Positions 41,858 to 54,136 of a DNA stretch of 64,000 nt are shown here, in pieces. The position numbers were made by a program, and so were the translations under genes. The stretch is from positions 1-64,000 of IMG/VR virus record IMGVR_UViG_3300008116_000014. One strand, 5' to 3'. The notes beneath the pieces were generated by a model. It was not told where the DNA came from and searched no databases. It saw only the letters and a list, made by a program, of their open reading frames with translations. The DNA comes from a virus. Position 1 is the first letter of the stretch; each line of letters begins with the position of its first letter.

Positions 41858-43498
41858 ATGAATAAAAACAATAATAGAATAGTATTCATAACAGGTATCT
41901 GGGATCTAAATAGAGATACTAGCAAACCTGAATGGCAGAGATCCTTTGATCATTATGTAACTAATTTTATTAGATTATTATCTGAAATGAAAGATCATAA
42001 TTTAATTATTTTTATAGATCCATCATTAGAAGATTTGATATGGAAATATAGAGAAAAAAATAATACAAAAATCTATTATCATTCTAAGGACCAGTTTAAA
42101 GGATCTTTTTTTCCATTTTTTGATCAAGTTCAAGAGATTAGAAATAATCCAGAGTGGTATAATCAAGTTGGCTGGTTAAAAGATAGTACTCAAGCCTCAC
42201 TGGAATATTATAATCCCATGGTAATGAGTAAGATGTTTTTATTACACAATGCTAAACTATTTAATCCATTTGATAGTGAATATTTTTATTGGATAGATGG
42301 TGGAATAACCAATACTCTGAGTTTGGGTTATTTTCATAATCAAACAGTATTAAATAATCTAATTAGTCTTAGTTCTAAATTTTTATTCATATGTTTTCCA
42401 TATGAAACAAATAGCGAGATTCATGGATTTAATATTGACGGAATGAGAAAATATGCCAACAATGAAAATGTTAATAGAGTAGCTCGTGGTGGATTTTTTG
42501 GAGGTCACAAAAGCCATATTAGTGAAGCAAATAACCTATACTACAATTTACTAAATTCTACTCTTAATGACGGATATATGGGAACTGAAGAAAGTATCTT
42601 TACGTTGATGACATATTTAGATCCGTATACCTATAATTTTGAAACTATTAATGATGATGGATTAATATATACTTTCTTTGAGAAGTTACAAAATAATAGT
42701 TATAGTAATAGAATTAAAAATAGAGTTAATCTATATATCAATACATTTAACTCTCCTGATCAATTACAGCTATTATTAGACTCTTTTGAAAAATATACTC
42801 CGGAATTTCTAAATAATTCTGTAGAAAAAATACTAATAAATAATAGTACACATACTGATCTATTTGAACAATATGATACTATATCAGCAAAATATAATTT
42901 AGCAGAAAAAAGGATGGGGAATTTAGGAATTTGTGGGGCCAGACAATGGGCCGCAGAACATTTTGATCAATCATCCTCTGACTTTATGGTGTTTTTTGAG
43001 GATGATATGCTTATGGACCTGAATGGTTTTTGTGCATTTGGATTCAATAAGAACACGAATAGATTGTATAGTACCGTTATAGATATTATGAATAAAGAAA
43101 ATTATGACTTTCTGAAATTCAGTTTTAGTGAATTTTATGGTCATAATGGAGATCAGTGGAGTTGGCATAATGTTCCAGAAACTAGAAAAAATGAATATTT
43201 TGGCAACAATTTAACAAAAAAACCACCAACACTATTTCATAATATTAAGAGCTTAAATGGAATACCATATGCTGCTGGAGAGATTTACTATAGTAACTGG
43301 CCTCTTATAATAAATAAAGAAGGTAATAGGAAATGTTTTTTGGATACAAAATGGGCTCGGCCATATGAACAAACATGGATGAGTCATATTTATACTTTAA
43401 CTAAAGAGAAAAGAGTAAAACCAGCAATACTATTAGCTAGTCCCATAACACATAATAGAGTATATCATTATCATGGATCAGAACGAAAAGAAAATTGA
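41858..43498 (+). CDS. Two-domain glycosyltransferase: HtrL/WlaTC-like plus GT2-like, 546 aa
   Basis: Residues 1-260 follow the HtrL/WlaTC family: FITGIWDLNRDTS, NLIIFIDPS, YYNPMVMSKMFLLHNA, NPFDSEYFYWIDGGI. From about residue 285 a GT-A type domain begins: RVNLYINTFNSPDQLQLLL, ILINNSTHTDL, GICGARQWAAEHF and FMVFFEDDMLMD, with the metal-binding EDD. Both domains transfer sugars, so one polypeptide may add two residues in turn. A 63-nt AT-rich gap separates it from the preceding gene, and it overlaps the GT60 gene by 26 nt. Confidence 0.78.
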   Translation: MNKNNNRIVFITGIWDLNRDTSKPEWQRSFDHYVTNFIRLLSEMKDHNLIIFIDPSLEDLIWKYREKNNTKIYYHSKDQFKGSFFPFFDQVQEIRNNPEWYNQVGWLKDSTQASLEYYNPMVMSKMFLLHNAKLFNPFDSEYFYWIDGGITNTLSLGYFHNQTVLNNLISLSSKFLFICFPYETNSEIHGFNIDGMRKYANNENVNRVARGGFFGGHKSHISEANNLYYNLLNSTLNDGYMGTEESIFTLMTYLDPYTYNFETINDDGLIYTFFEKLQNNSYSNRIKNRVNLYINTFNSPDQLQLLLDSFEKYTPEFLNNSVEKILINNSTHTDLFEQYDTISAKYNLAEKRMGNLGICGARQWAAEHFDQSSSDFMVFFEDDMLMDLNGFCAFGFNKNTNRLYSTVIDIMNKENYDFLKFSFSEFYGHNGDQWSWHNVPETRKNEYFGNNLTKKPPTLFHNIKSLNGIPYAAGEIYYSNWPLIINKEGNRKCFLDTKWARPYEQTWMSHIYTLTKEKRVKPAILLASPITHNRVYHYHGSERKEN

Positions 43499-44747
43499 TA
43501 CAATCTTTATTCAGATAGCCTCCTACAGAGATCCTCAATTATTATACACAATTAAAGATTGTTTAGATAAAGCACAATATCCAGAAAATTTAAGATTTGC
43601 TATTTGTTGGCAGCATTGTGATAATGATACTTGGGATCATCTTAATGACTATATTTATGATAGTAGATTTAAAATTATAGATATAGACTACAAAGACAGT
43701 AAAGGAGTTTGTTGGGCTAGAAATTTGGTTCAAAACTTATACCAGGGAGAAACCTATACGCTACAAATAGATAGTCATCATAGGTTTGCACAAAATTGGG
43801 ATACAACACTAATAGAGATGTTGAAATCACTACAGGATAAAGGATATCACAAACCACTTATTACTGCCTATATTCCAAGTTTTGATCCAGATAATGATCC
43901 TGCGGCCAGAGTTCAGGAACCTTGGAAGATGACCTTTGATAGATTTATACCAGAAGGAGCAGTATTCTTCCTTCCTGCGTCATTTAATCCAACAATCGAT
44001 AAATTAGATGAACCATTAATGGGACGGTTCTATAGTGCTCATTTTGCGTTTACTCTTGGAATATTTTCTAAAGAAGTAAAACATGATCCAGAATACTATT
44101 TTCATGGTGAAGAAATTAGCATAGCAGCAAGAGCATTTACTCATGGTTATGATATCTTTTATCCTCATAAAGTAGTTTGCTGGCATGAATATACCAGAAA
44201 AGGACGAAGCAAACAGTGGGATGATGATAAATATTGGGTAGATCGTAATAATCATTGTCACCTAAGAAATAGAAAACTATTTGGTATGGATGGATTAGTT
44301 AACGATATTGATTTTGGTAAATATGGATTTGGCGATATACGATCATTAAGAGATTATGAAAAATATGCTGGATTAAATTTTAGTACCAGATCAATTACTC
44401 AAGATGTGGTTGATCATAAACCTCCCAAATTGGACAATATGCTTATTGATGATTCCACCTTTAAGGGTAGTCTATTAAATATTTTTAAACATTGTATTGA
44501 TATAGGATATAATCAAGTTCCACTAGAAGACTATGATTTTTGGGCTGTTGCTTTTAAGGATGAAAATGGACACGATATGTATAGACACGATGCTGATAAA
44601 GATGAAATTATAAGAATGAAAAATGATCCTGATGGATATTGTAAAGTATGGAGAACCTTTGAAACCTCTAAAAGACCATCTAGTTGGTTAGTTTGGCCTC
44701 ATAGTGCTAGCCAAGGATGGAGTGAACCAATAATAGGAAATATATAA
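43473..44747 (+). CDS. GT60-like polypeptide N-acetylglucosaminyltransferase, 424 aa
   Basis: It opens with DTIFIQIASYRDPQLLYTI, followed by RFAICWQ, GVCWARNLVQNLYQGETYTLQIDSHHRF (DSH metal site), YHKPLITAYIPSF and HGEEISIAARAFTHGYD. These are the landmarks of GlcNAc transferases that glycosylate Ser, Thr or hydroxyproline in proteins (GT60, Skp1-type). The C-terminal third has a second conserved-looking part ending SSWLVWPHSASQGW. Its family target, protein hydroxyls, is notable because Thr/Ser-rich proteins lie at 47200-50589. Confidence 0.82.
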   Translation: MDQNEKKIDTIFIQIASYRDPQLLYTIKDCLDKAQYPENLRFAICWQHCDNDTWDHLNDYIYDSRFKIIDIDYKDSKGVCWARNLVQNLYQGETYTLQIDSHHRFAQNWDTTLIEMLKSLQDKGYHKPLITAYIPSFDPDNDPAARVQEPWKMTFDRFIPEGAVFFLPASFNPTIDKLDEPLMGRFYSAHFAFTLGIFSKEVKHDPEYYFHGEEISIAARAFTHGYDIFYPHKVVCWHEYTRKGRSKQWDDDKYWVDRNNHCHLRNRKLFGMDGLVNDIDFGKYGFGDIRSLRDYEKYAGLNFSTRSITQDVVDHKPPKLDNMLIDDSTFKGSLLNIFKHCIDIGYNQVPLEDYDFWAVAFKDENGHDMYRHDADKDEIIRMKNDPDGYCKVWRTFETSKRPSSWLVWPHSASQGWSEPIIGNI

Positions 44748-45358
44748 TGAATGGTGGATTTGTATATAATAACCTTTATATTAGTCAGCATCCTGATACT
44801 CCAAAGGTTTTTAAAACTTTTTTGAATACTGTTAGACCAAATAGAATATTAGAAATTGGTACTTTTCATGGAGGATTAACAATATTATTAAGAGATATTC
44901 TAGATGAGTTAGGTTTACAAGACAACACAATAAGAACCTATGATATTAATGAACAAATTTTTCTAAAGCCATTAATACAAGATAGAAATATTGATATTTT
45001 TACCAAAAATTTATTTACTGTGAATTATGCTGATTGGTATAACGAATCTAGTAAACAGGAAATATACGATTACTTAATTCAAGATGGAGTTTCTTTGATT
45101 TTATGTGATGGTGGTTGTAAAAGGTGCGAATTTAATCTAATTTCTCCGCTCCTTAAAAGTGGAGATATTATTATGGCACACGATTATGCTCCAAATAGTG
45201 AATATTTTGAAAAATATATAAAAGATAAGATATGGAATTGGCATGAGATACAAGATAAAGATATAATAGAAGTAAGTGAACAATATGGCTTAGAGCCCTT
45301 TTGTCAAGAACTAATGCAAAATATAGCGTGGTGCAGTAGAAGGAGGGAAAATGGATGA
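44747..45358 (+). CDS. SAM-dependent methyltransferase, 203 aa
   Basis: Motif I RILEIGTFHGGLTILLRD, then TYDINEQI, SLILCDGGCKRCEF and SGDIIMAHDYAP fit the class I methyltransferase fold, in the style of the CmcI/macrocin O-methyltransferase group, with the metal-binding DG and HDY pattern. It would methylate a sugar or protein, probably as a cap on the glycans made by its neighbours. It overlaps GT60 by 1 nt and the GT4 gene by 8 nt. Confidence 0.72.
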   Translation: MNGGFVYNNLYISQHPDTPKVFKTFLNTVRPNRILEIGTFHGGLTILLRDILDELGLQDNTIRTYDINEQIFLKPLIQDRNIDIFTKNLFTVNYADWYNESSKQEIYDYLIQDGVSLILCDGGCKRCEFNLISPLLKSGDIIMAHDYAPNSEYFEKYIKDKIWNWHEIQDKDIIEVSEQYGLEPFCQELMQNIAWCSRRRENG

Positions 45359-46382
45359 GATATGGGTGGCCGGGTATCCTTCATTTGTTGGCGGTGCAGA
45401 TACTGAGCTTGATCATAATATAGACTTATGGAGAATGCACAACATCGATGTTAATCTTGTGCCTATGTTTGGTTGTGATAAAAAAATGAAATCTTTATGT
45501 GATAAAAGAGGGTGCAAAACTATCGAATATAGTAAAGATATCTTTAGGGATAAAGTTGTAGTATCTTTTTGTAATGGAGAGTTCTTAAAAAAATTACCAG
45601 AAATAATGGAGTATGGAAAACCTAAAAGGGTCATATGGTTCAACTGTATGACATGGTTATTTGATAATGAAATAATAGCAATTAATAATAATTGGATAGA
45701 TTTTCATGGGTTTGTTTCAGAATATCAAAAAAATATGCTATTAGAACAAATTCAACAAAAGACTGATAAAAATATCAATATTCTTGAAGGATATAAACCA
45801 TACTTTAATCCTAATAATTTAAGTCAAAATTTAGTATTTTCTTATCGAAAACCAAGTGATTATTTTTGTATGGGTAGGGTTTCAAGGGATGATGCGTCAA
45901 AATTTTCTTCAGATATGTGGAATATATTTTATAAGGTTAATTCTCCGTTACCTACAAAAACTTTTATATTGGGTTTTGGAGAGAATGCATTTAAAAAATG
46001 TGGTCAGGCACCAAACGGATTAGATTGGCAAACATGGAGTCCCGGAGCGATACCAGTTAAAGAACTATATAATAAATTGCATTGTTTGATTCATAAAACA
46101 GGCGGCAGTAGAGAAAGTTATTGTAGGATTGTGCCTGAATGTTATGCTGCTGGAGTTCCTATTATAGCAGAGAATAACTATGCATTTAAAGAATTGGTAA
46201 TAAATGAAGAAACCGGATTTCTCTGTGAAAGTTCAGACGAAATGAGTTATAGAGCAAGCGAACTAGCATTTGATGAAAAATTAAGAAAAAAAATAATTTA
46301 TAATGCTTATAATTATCTGATGGATTGTATATCTAACAAAAAACAATGCATAAGATGTTGGATGAATATATTTAATCAATAA
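45351..46382 (+). CDS. GT4-like glycosyltransferase, 343 aa
   Basis: A GT-B fold enzyme: EIWVAGYPSFVGGADTEL resembles the acceptor-binding start, and GRVSRDDASKF, KTFILGFGE, IHKTGGSRESYCRIVPECYAAGVPIIAENNYAF (in parts), ELVINEETGFLCE give the donor half, with ESYCRIVPECYA in place of EGxGxxxxEA. A very good AAGGAGG precedes ATG 45351. It is the fourth gene of the sugar block and likely adds one of the glycan residues. Confidence 0.75.
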   Translation: MDEIWVAGYPSFVGGADTELDHNIDLWRMHNIDVNLVPMFGCDKKMKSLCDKRGCKTIEYSKDIFRDKVVVSFCNGEFLKKLPEIMEYGKPKRVIWFNCMTWLFDNEIIAINNNWIDFHGFVSEYQKNMLLEQIQQKTDKNINILEGYKPYFNPNNLSQNLVFSYRKPSDYFCMGRVSRDDASKFSSDMWNIFYKVNSPLPTKTFILGFGENAFKKCGQAPNGLDWQTWSPGAIPVKELYNKLHCLIHKTGGSRESYCRIVPECYAAGVPIIAENNYAFKELVINEETGFLCESSDEMSYRASELAFDEKLRKKIIYNAYNYLMDCISNKKQCIRCWMNIFNQ

Positions 46383-46393
46383 AGGAGAAATAA

Positions 46394-47149
46394 ATGAATG
46401 AATTACCAAGCATATCATGTAAATGTATAACTTATGGTAGAGTAGATCTTTTGGAAGAAAGCATTCAGTCTTTTTTAAGACAGAAATATAGTGGAAAAAA
46501 AGAATTAGTTATTATTAATGATTATCCATTACAAAAGCTTTACTATGATCATCCTGAGATTCGAATTATTAATTTAGATACCACGTTTCCAACAATTGGA
46601 CATAAAGAAAATTTTGCTGTTAATAGTTGTCAATACGATATCATAGCTGTATGGGATGATGACGATATAGCACTACCTAATCATTTATCAAATATAGCTC
46701 AATATTTTAAAGATGGTAGTGATCTGTTACACTGGGGTAGGGGTGTATTTTTTAATGAGCCAGATAATCTAGTAATTACAGGCTTAGGAAATTCTGGGAT
46801 CGTATATAGCAAAAAAATTTGGAAAAAAATTGGTGGACATTTTCTAGAAAATGCTGGATACGATATGAGTTTTGTTATTAAGATTAAAGAAATATCAGAT
46901 AAAATTATTATAGCTAATCCACCAGATAACGAAGTAAGTTGGTTTTATATGTGGGGAGATAGATGCTATCATATGAGTGGTCAAGGCGCTGATACAGGTC
47001 AGGGCCCGTCTGCATTAGAAAGACACATGGAATATATAGAAAAACTTAGACTAGAGGATAAAATTCAAATAGGTGATATAGTACTTAACCCACACTGGAA
47101 AAAAGATTATATTGAATTATTAAAATTAAAATTAACTATAAAATACTAG
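46394..47149 (+). CDS. GT2 family glycosyltransferase, 251 aa
   Basis: A GT-A fold: SISCKCITYGRVDLLEESIQSFLRQKY, ELVIINDYP, then the nucleotide-sugar metal site AVWDDDDIALPNHL, and GIVYSKKIWKKIGGHF. AAAGGAGAAA lies just upstream. It ends the rightward transcription unit. A convergent gene starts 50 nt further on. Confidence 0.8.
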   Translation: MNELPSISCKCITYGRVDLLEESIQSFLRQKYSGKKELVIINDYPLQKLYYDHPEIRIINLDTTFPTIGHKENFAVNSCQYDIIAVWDDDDIALPNHLSNIAQYFKDGSDLLHWGRGVFFNEPDNLVITGLGNSGIVYSKKIWKKIGGHFLENAGYDMSFVIKIKEISDKIIIANPPDNEVSWFYMWGDRCYHMSGQGADTGQGPSALERHMEYIEKLRLEDKIQIGDIVLNPHWKKDYIELLKLKLTIKY

Positions 47150-47199
47150 ATGGAACAGTATATGATATAATCAATATTTTTGTTTATTAACAAGCCATT
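47150..47199. other. Convergent intergenic gap
   Basis: The 50 nt between the GT2 gene (+) and the mucin-like gene (-) are AT-rich. I see no strong GC stem, so any terminator here must be weak or must use the T-rich TATTTTTGTTTA stretch. Confidence 0.5.
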
Positions 47200-47889
47200 T
47201 TAAGGACAAGGAGAGCTAGATACCGAAGGTGTTACTGTTGGTGTTGTTGTTGGAGAAACAAGGGGTGTGCCCGTAACACTATTTGTTGGGGTTTGGCTTA
47301 ATGTTGGTAATGGCGTGCTAGTTATCGTTGGAGACATAGCTGGTGTTGCTGGAGGAGTTGCTGTTGGAGTTTTTGTAAATCCTTTACTAGAATCAGGAGT
47401 GCCCGATAATGATACTGTTGGTGTTGCTGTATTAGAAGCAGAAATACTTATTGTTGGAGTACTTGTTACTGTCAAAGAAACTGTTCCTGTTTTTGTAAAA
47501 CTAATAGTAGGAGTACCAGTAAAAGATCTAGAAGGCGTAGGAGTTAAGGTAATAGTTGATGATGGTGTTCTAGTAGGAGTTAATGTTGGCTGTGGCGTTT
47601 TAGTACGTGTAGGTGTAGGTGTTCCACTATTTGGTGGAGACGATGTTGGCGTACTAGAAGACGCTGGACTAGAACCCGCCGAAACCACTGGCACAGCAGT
47701 TCCAGCAACAGGAGTTGTATAAGAACAATTAGCAGCAGCACTCTGAGATAGTGATGGAGTTGTAGTAGGTGTGGATGTAGGGGTTTTAGCTAATGATTTA
47801 GATGGAGTGGCTGTTCTTGTTAAGGTCACAGATGGTGTAACACTGTTTGTTGGGGTTCTAGTTATTGTTGGTGTTGGACAAGTAGCCAT
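47200..47889 (-). CDS. Mucin-like Thr/Pro/Ser-rich protein, 229 aa
   Basis: About three quarters of the residues are Thr, Ser or Pro, in irregular repeats such as TPTSTPTTTPS, TRTPSSTITLTPTPS and SGTPDSSKGFTKTPT. Only three Cys are present (MATCPT, NCSYT and the terminal SPCP). No hydrophobic signal is seen. This is the composition of an O-glycosylated stalk or mucin. Encoded 12 nt after the poly-Ser tail protein, it likely belongs to the virion; the adjacent (+) strand encodes a GT60-like enzyme that uses Thr/Ser hydroxyls. The codons are constrained by a repetitive DNA pattern (GTTGGTGTT on the + strand), which produces long antisense frames. Confidence 0.75.
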   Translation of the reverse strand: MATCPTPTITRTPTNSVTPSVTLTRTATPSKSLAKTPTSTPTTTPSLSQSAAANCSYTTPVAGTAVPVVSAGSSPASSSTPTSSPPNSGTPTPTRTKTPQPTLTPTRTPSSTITLTPTPSRSFTGTPTISFTKTGTVSLTVTSTPTISISASNTATPTVSLSGTPDSSKGFTKTPTATPPATPAMSPTITSTPLPTLSQTPTNSVTGTPLVSPTTTPTVTPSVSSSPCP

Positions 47890-47901
47890 ATTAATCTCGC
47901 T

Positions 47902-50589
<2,688 letters not shown>

Positions 50590-50604
50590 ATTTATCTTTC
50601 TATA

Positions 50605-52314
50605 TTATTGTGGAGGTGTAATTGGTGTATCTGATACGGAGCCTTCGCCCTCAGCATGAACTTTATTTTCTAGCTTTCCTGCCGCTCCACCTTCTGGAAT
50701 ATCAAATTTACCAGCAACATTGAATATAGCAAAAGCATTAATTCTATTATCATCTGATCTAAAAAATCCGAGTTCTGGATCTCTAAGACCCAAAACTGGA
50801 ACATCTCCATCTACCCATCCACCCTCGTTTGTTGGAACATCCGTAAAGATTTTTTCTTGAAATTTTTCACCCTGATGATAACATATGGTTTGATTTAATG
50901 GAACTAACCATTGTTTGCCATAATAGGTTGTGCCTAGATTTTGTACAAATCTATGAATAGCCTCTAAGTCCATTAGTTGTTTTGGTTTGCCCATTTCTGC
51001 TCCACCTTGTCTTGGATTAAGATACATATCCACTAATTTTTTATATTGTTCAGCGTTATTGATATTACCATTAGCCCTAAAAGCTTCTAGAGCTTTTTTT
51101 ATTTCTTGTTGACACTCTAAATATGTTTGTTTAATAGCGTTATTTAGTGTATTAGCTGGTGGCTGACCCTCATCAACTTTATCAGTTTCTGGATCTAATG
51201 CTCTCTTATGCCATAAGTCAAAAGAGGCCATTGCTGATCTTATATCTAATTCTGATATTTCATATGGTCCGTTGGGACCAACCTGAAGTGGTCCTGGTGT
51301 TGGATCCCCATCCTCTTCTTCTGGTGGAATATCAGCACCTCTTACGCCACTTAATGGTTGGAATAAACTAGCATTTAGAGCATCTATTCTTTTTCTAATC
51401 CAAAATCCAGTTACTCCTTTTTTTGCATAGGCGACAACTGGTATTAGTTGATCTCCAGAGATATCTTCGCCAAAAAAGAACTTAAAATTATTTACATAAC
51501 TAAGATAGTGTTGTTTTTCTCCAAAAATTAATGTTTTAGTTTTTTCATTTCTTAATTCTTGTCCATAACTTAATTCTGTAGCCTGTCCATTAAACTCAGT
51601 AATAATAGAAGCAAAACTGGGTGGAGGTTGTCTTAAGTCTATTAATCCAACAGAAATAATAGCTCCAGGATTTAGTGTAACATAAAATTCAAAACCTAAA
51701 ATATCACAAACATCTTGCAATAGCTGTAAAATAGTGACAGACGGTCCAGAAACTCGATAGTAGTCTGGTACGTTTTGTGGAAAAGAATTAAAATCTATAC
51801 TAAACAAAAATCCTGTGGGACTACATACTATTGGAGACATCTCTTTTAATTTATCGATAATTTTATTATATGGCATACCTCTTTCAGACGAACCAGAATC
51901 ACCAAATACACTGCATTGTTCGCTCAATACCTTTCCCTCATATGCCGCATAAACATTAAAGTAATTTACGGAAGTAACCGGAGAACCTAAATAAGAATCA
52001 ACTATTACTATGCAATTTTCTAATAATTGTCTAGGATCAGATACCTTCACATTATATGTTTTACCAGAACCACCCTGACTAACTGTCCAATTGGTCAATA
52101 TTCCGCCAAAACTAAAACCATAACCAGTATCAAAATAAACGGGCGCGCCAACATCTATTAATCCTGCTATTGGTGAAAAAGCATCTCCTTCTTCGCAGTC
52201 GTCTACTAGATCCACATTAAGAGTGCTTTCTGTAGCTCCTACTCCTAAACTAGTATTGAATGATAATACAGTAGAGTTCAAAAATTTAATCGGTGATGTT
52301 ATAATATCAGCCAT
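50605..52314 (-). CDS. Baseplate hub/gpD-like tail protein, 569 aa
   Basis: The N-terminal part (LNSTVLSFNTSLGVGATESTL, GAPVYFDTGYGFSFGGILTNW, KVSDPRQLLENC) has the swivel-domain pattern of late-control D/gp27-type hub proteins. ILQLLQDVCDILGFEFYVTL continues the second domain. The C-terminal half has a linker with EEEDGDPTPGPLQVGPNGPYEI and a helical end. It joins the tail tube to the spike. It overlaps the next gene (upstream on this strand) by 8 nt and belongs to the minus-strand tail module. Confidence 0.6.
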   Translation of the reverse strand: MADIITSPIKFLNSTVLSFNTSLGVGATESTLNVDLVDDCEEGDAFSPIAGLIDVGAPVYFDTGYGFSFGGILTNWTVSQGGSGKTYNVKVSDPRQLLENCIVIVDSYLGSPVTSVNYFNVYAAYEGKVLSEQCSVFGDSGSSERGMPYNKIIDKLKEMSPIVCSPTGFLFSIDFNSFPQNVPDYYRVSGPSVTILQLLQDVCDILGFEFYVTLNPGAIISVGLIDLRQPPPSFASIITEFNGQATELSYGQELRNEKTKTLIFGEKQHYLSYVNNFKFFFGEDISGDQLIPVVAYAKKGVTGFWIRKRIDALNASLFQPLSGVRGADIPPEEEDGDPTPGPLQVGPNGPYEISELDIRSAMASFDLWHKRALDPETDKVDEGQPPANTLNNAIKQTYLECQQEIKKALEAFRANGNINNAEQYKKLVDMYLNPRQGGAEMGKPKQLMDLEAIHRFVQNLGTTYYGKQWLVPLNQTICYHQGEKFQEKIFTDVPTNEGGWVDGDVPVLGLRDPELGFFRSDDNRINAFAIFNVAGKFDIPEGGAAGKLENKVHAEGEGSVSDTPITPPQ

Positions 52315-54130
52315 TATTTTTATCCTCGTATAATGTACAAGCTGGATTGCATGTATAACTCAAATTAATAGTAAAAGACCCATTTAATGGATTTGAGGTA
52401 TATTGTTTTTGTGTTATAGTATATGTTCCTGGTGGTGGCAAGGTGATTGGTAAGTATCCAGCATCATAACAATTTACATCAAAATTATCTAATATATAAT
52501 CCATATCAATTTTTGAGGGTTTTCCTTTTGGACTTTTATCTATTCCTTGGATGGTAATTGTTACCTTTTTCGATGTGTATGTACCAAGTTCTTGAATAAT
52601 CGCACAACTGTTACTGTTTGGTATATTAAATACAGCAGTAACTTTTGTAGGATTAGTTATTTGTATCGATATATCTTGAAATTTGGATGAACAATACTTG
52701 CTATTAGTATATTCTATACTATAATTAATAGTACCAGCATTATAATCGTGTGTCAAGTTAAAAGTACTAGGATGTGGTGGATCCGGTATGCAATCCTGAA
52801 TTTGTGGTGTTGTACCTAGTTTATCTGCGGTTATTCCTAAATTATCTTTATATTGCTTCTTTAAGTCTCTTTTATCGCATTCTCCAGTATTATTCCCATA
52901 AACTTGTATCAGCTTATCTAATAAATTTTTAGCATTATTATACTTATTACTATTGGCCTCTCTGTGTATAAATAGATTTCCTTTATTTGGTAATTCTATT
53001 GGAGTTGGATTATTAATAATTCCACCTTCTATTAATCCTTCAATAGTGCCATTAAGACTTATACTAATATTTTTCTTATTAGATTCCATTGTATTTTTAA
53101 TAGACTTATTAATTGTGTGTTTAGTTTCCGGCGAACTCCAAGCTCCGTGAGTATTGGTTGTTTTTACAATAGCTGTATATGTTGCAGAAAAGGAGCCCTC
53201 GGATTCTGAAATATCACATGAAATTTTTTCATTAAATACCTTATATTCCGCTAATCCGCCCATAAGTCCTGATCCACTAGGGACTATGTTATTGGATAGG
53301 GTTTGCAAGCCACTACATGCTGAAATACTGTTATCTTTCAGTACATTCTGAATCAGTCCTTTTACTTGTGTGAATAATCTTTCTTGCACAAAATTTTTAG
53401 CTTGTTCATATGCTGGTAATAATTTAGCATCGTGATTTGTTGTAGAATCTTCTGTTTCATTATAATCCCAATGATGTTTGCCAGTAGCAGAAATAGTGTA
53501 CTGAATATTAAATGCACTATTATTAATATTCATATCTATATTTTCATCATTTTTTCGTAATTTATTAAATGCTTCATTTTCATCAAAAGTAAAAGACCAA
53601 CTATCACTAAATATCTTTAATTTATATTTATCTAATAAGAAACTATAGCTAGAATTATCTAGAAAAACAGAACAGTTATCCGAAGAAGGAGTGTCTCCAA
53701 AATCAATGTGGTTGAACTCTATAGAAGCACTATATTCAGCATAGTGTATCCAGTTATTACTCGATGGTTCTATACTAAAAGATCTAAGTATACCACCCCT
53801 GGCTCTAAGAATATGTGTTGAATTAGTATCGTTTTTAATAACATGTAAAACACTACCATTTTGACTAAGTATTTTTCTAAGAGTATGTATATGATCAATC
53901 ACAGCACCAATGCCGTAAGTTTCACTTTCTACCACAGCATTGTCTGTATGATTTCTTAGATCAAGTCCAGTAATAACACCTTTTAAATTAATAATATATG
54001 TATATCCTATAATAGTTTCATTACTATAGTTGAATTCTACAGAAATATCCATATCTGGCGCTGGAATTAGCCTATTCTCATTTTTTATAGGCCCATAATA
54101 TATTTTGATATCTGGTTTATATGTACTCAT
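52307..54130 (-). CDS. Tail protein, paralogue of the neighbouring gene, 607 aa
   Basis: It shares its plan with the adjacent 581-aa protein: an N-terminal YYGPIKNENRLIPAPDMDISVEFNYSNETIIGYTY-type start (IIGYTY is common to both), HIHTLRKILSQNG, CDISESEGSFSATY and KQYT-like ends. Both have ISATGKHHWD/ISATGKQYYV. A tandem duplication is therefore clear, with sequences now quite diverged. Beta-rich, no membrane segment. Probably a tail-tube or baseplate wedge/ring component; family not recognised. Confidence 0.65.
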   Translation of the reverse strand: MSTYKPDIKIYYGPIKNENRLIPAPDMDISVEFNYSNETIIGYTYIINLKGVITGLDLRNHTDNAVVESETYGIGAVIDHIHTLRKILSQNGSVLHVIKNDTNSTHILRARGGILRSFSIEPSSNNWIHYAEYSASIEFNHIDFGDTPSSDNCSVFLDNSSYSFLLDKYKLKIFSDSWSFTFDENEAFNKLRKNDENIDMNINNSAFNIQYTISATGKHHWDYNETEDSTTNHDAKLLPAYEQAKNFVQERLFTQVKGLIQNVLKDNSISACSGLQTLSNNIVPSGSGLMGGLAEYKVFNEKISCDISESEGSFSATYTAIVKTTNTHGAWSSPETKHTINKSIKNTMESNKKNISISLNGTIEGLIEGGIINNPTPIELPNKGNLFIHREANSNKYNNAKNLLDKLIQVYGNNTGECDKRDLKKQYKDNLGITADKLGTTPQIQDCIPDPPHPSTFNLTHDYNAGTINYSIEYTNSKYCSSKFQDISIQITNPTKVTAVFNIPNSNSCAIIQELGTYTSKKVTITIQGIDKSPKGKPSKIDMDYILDNFDVNCYDAGYLPITLPPPGTYTITQKQYTSNPLNGSFTINLSYTCNPACTLYEDKNNG

Positions 54131-54136
54131 ATACGT

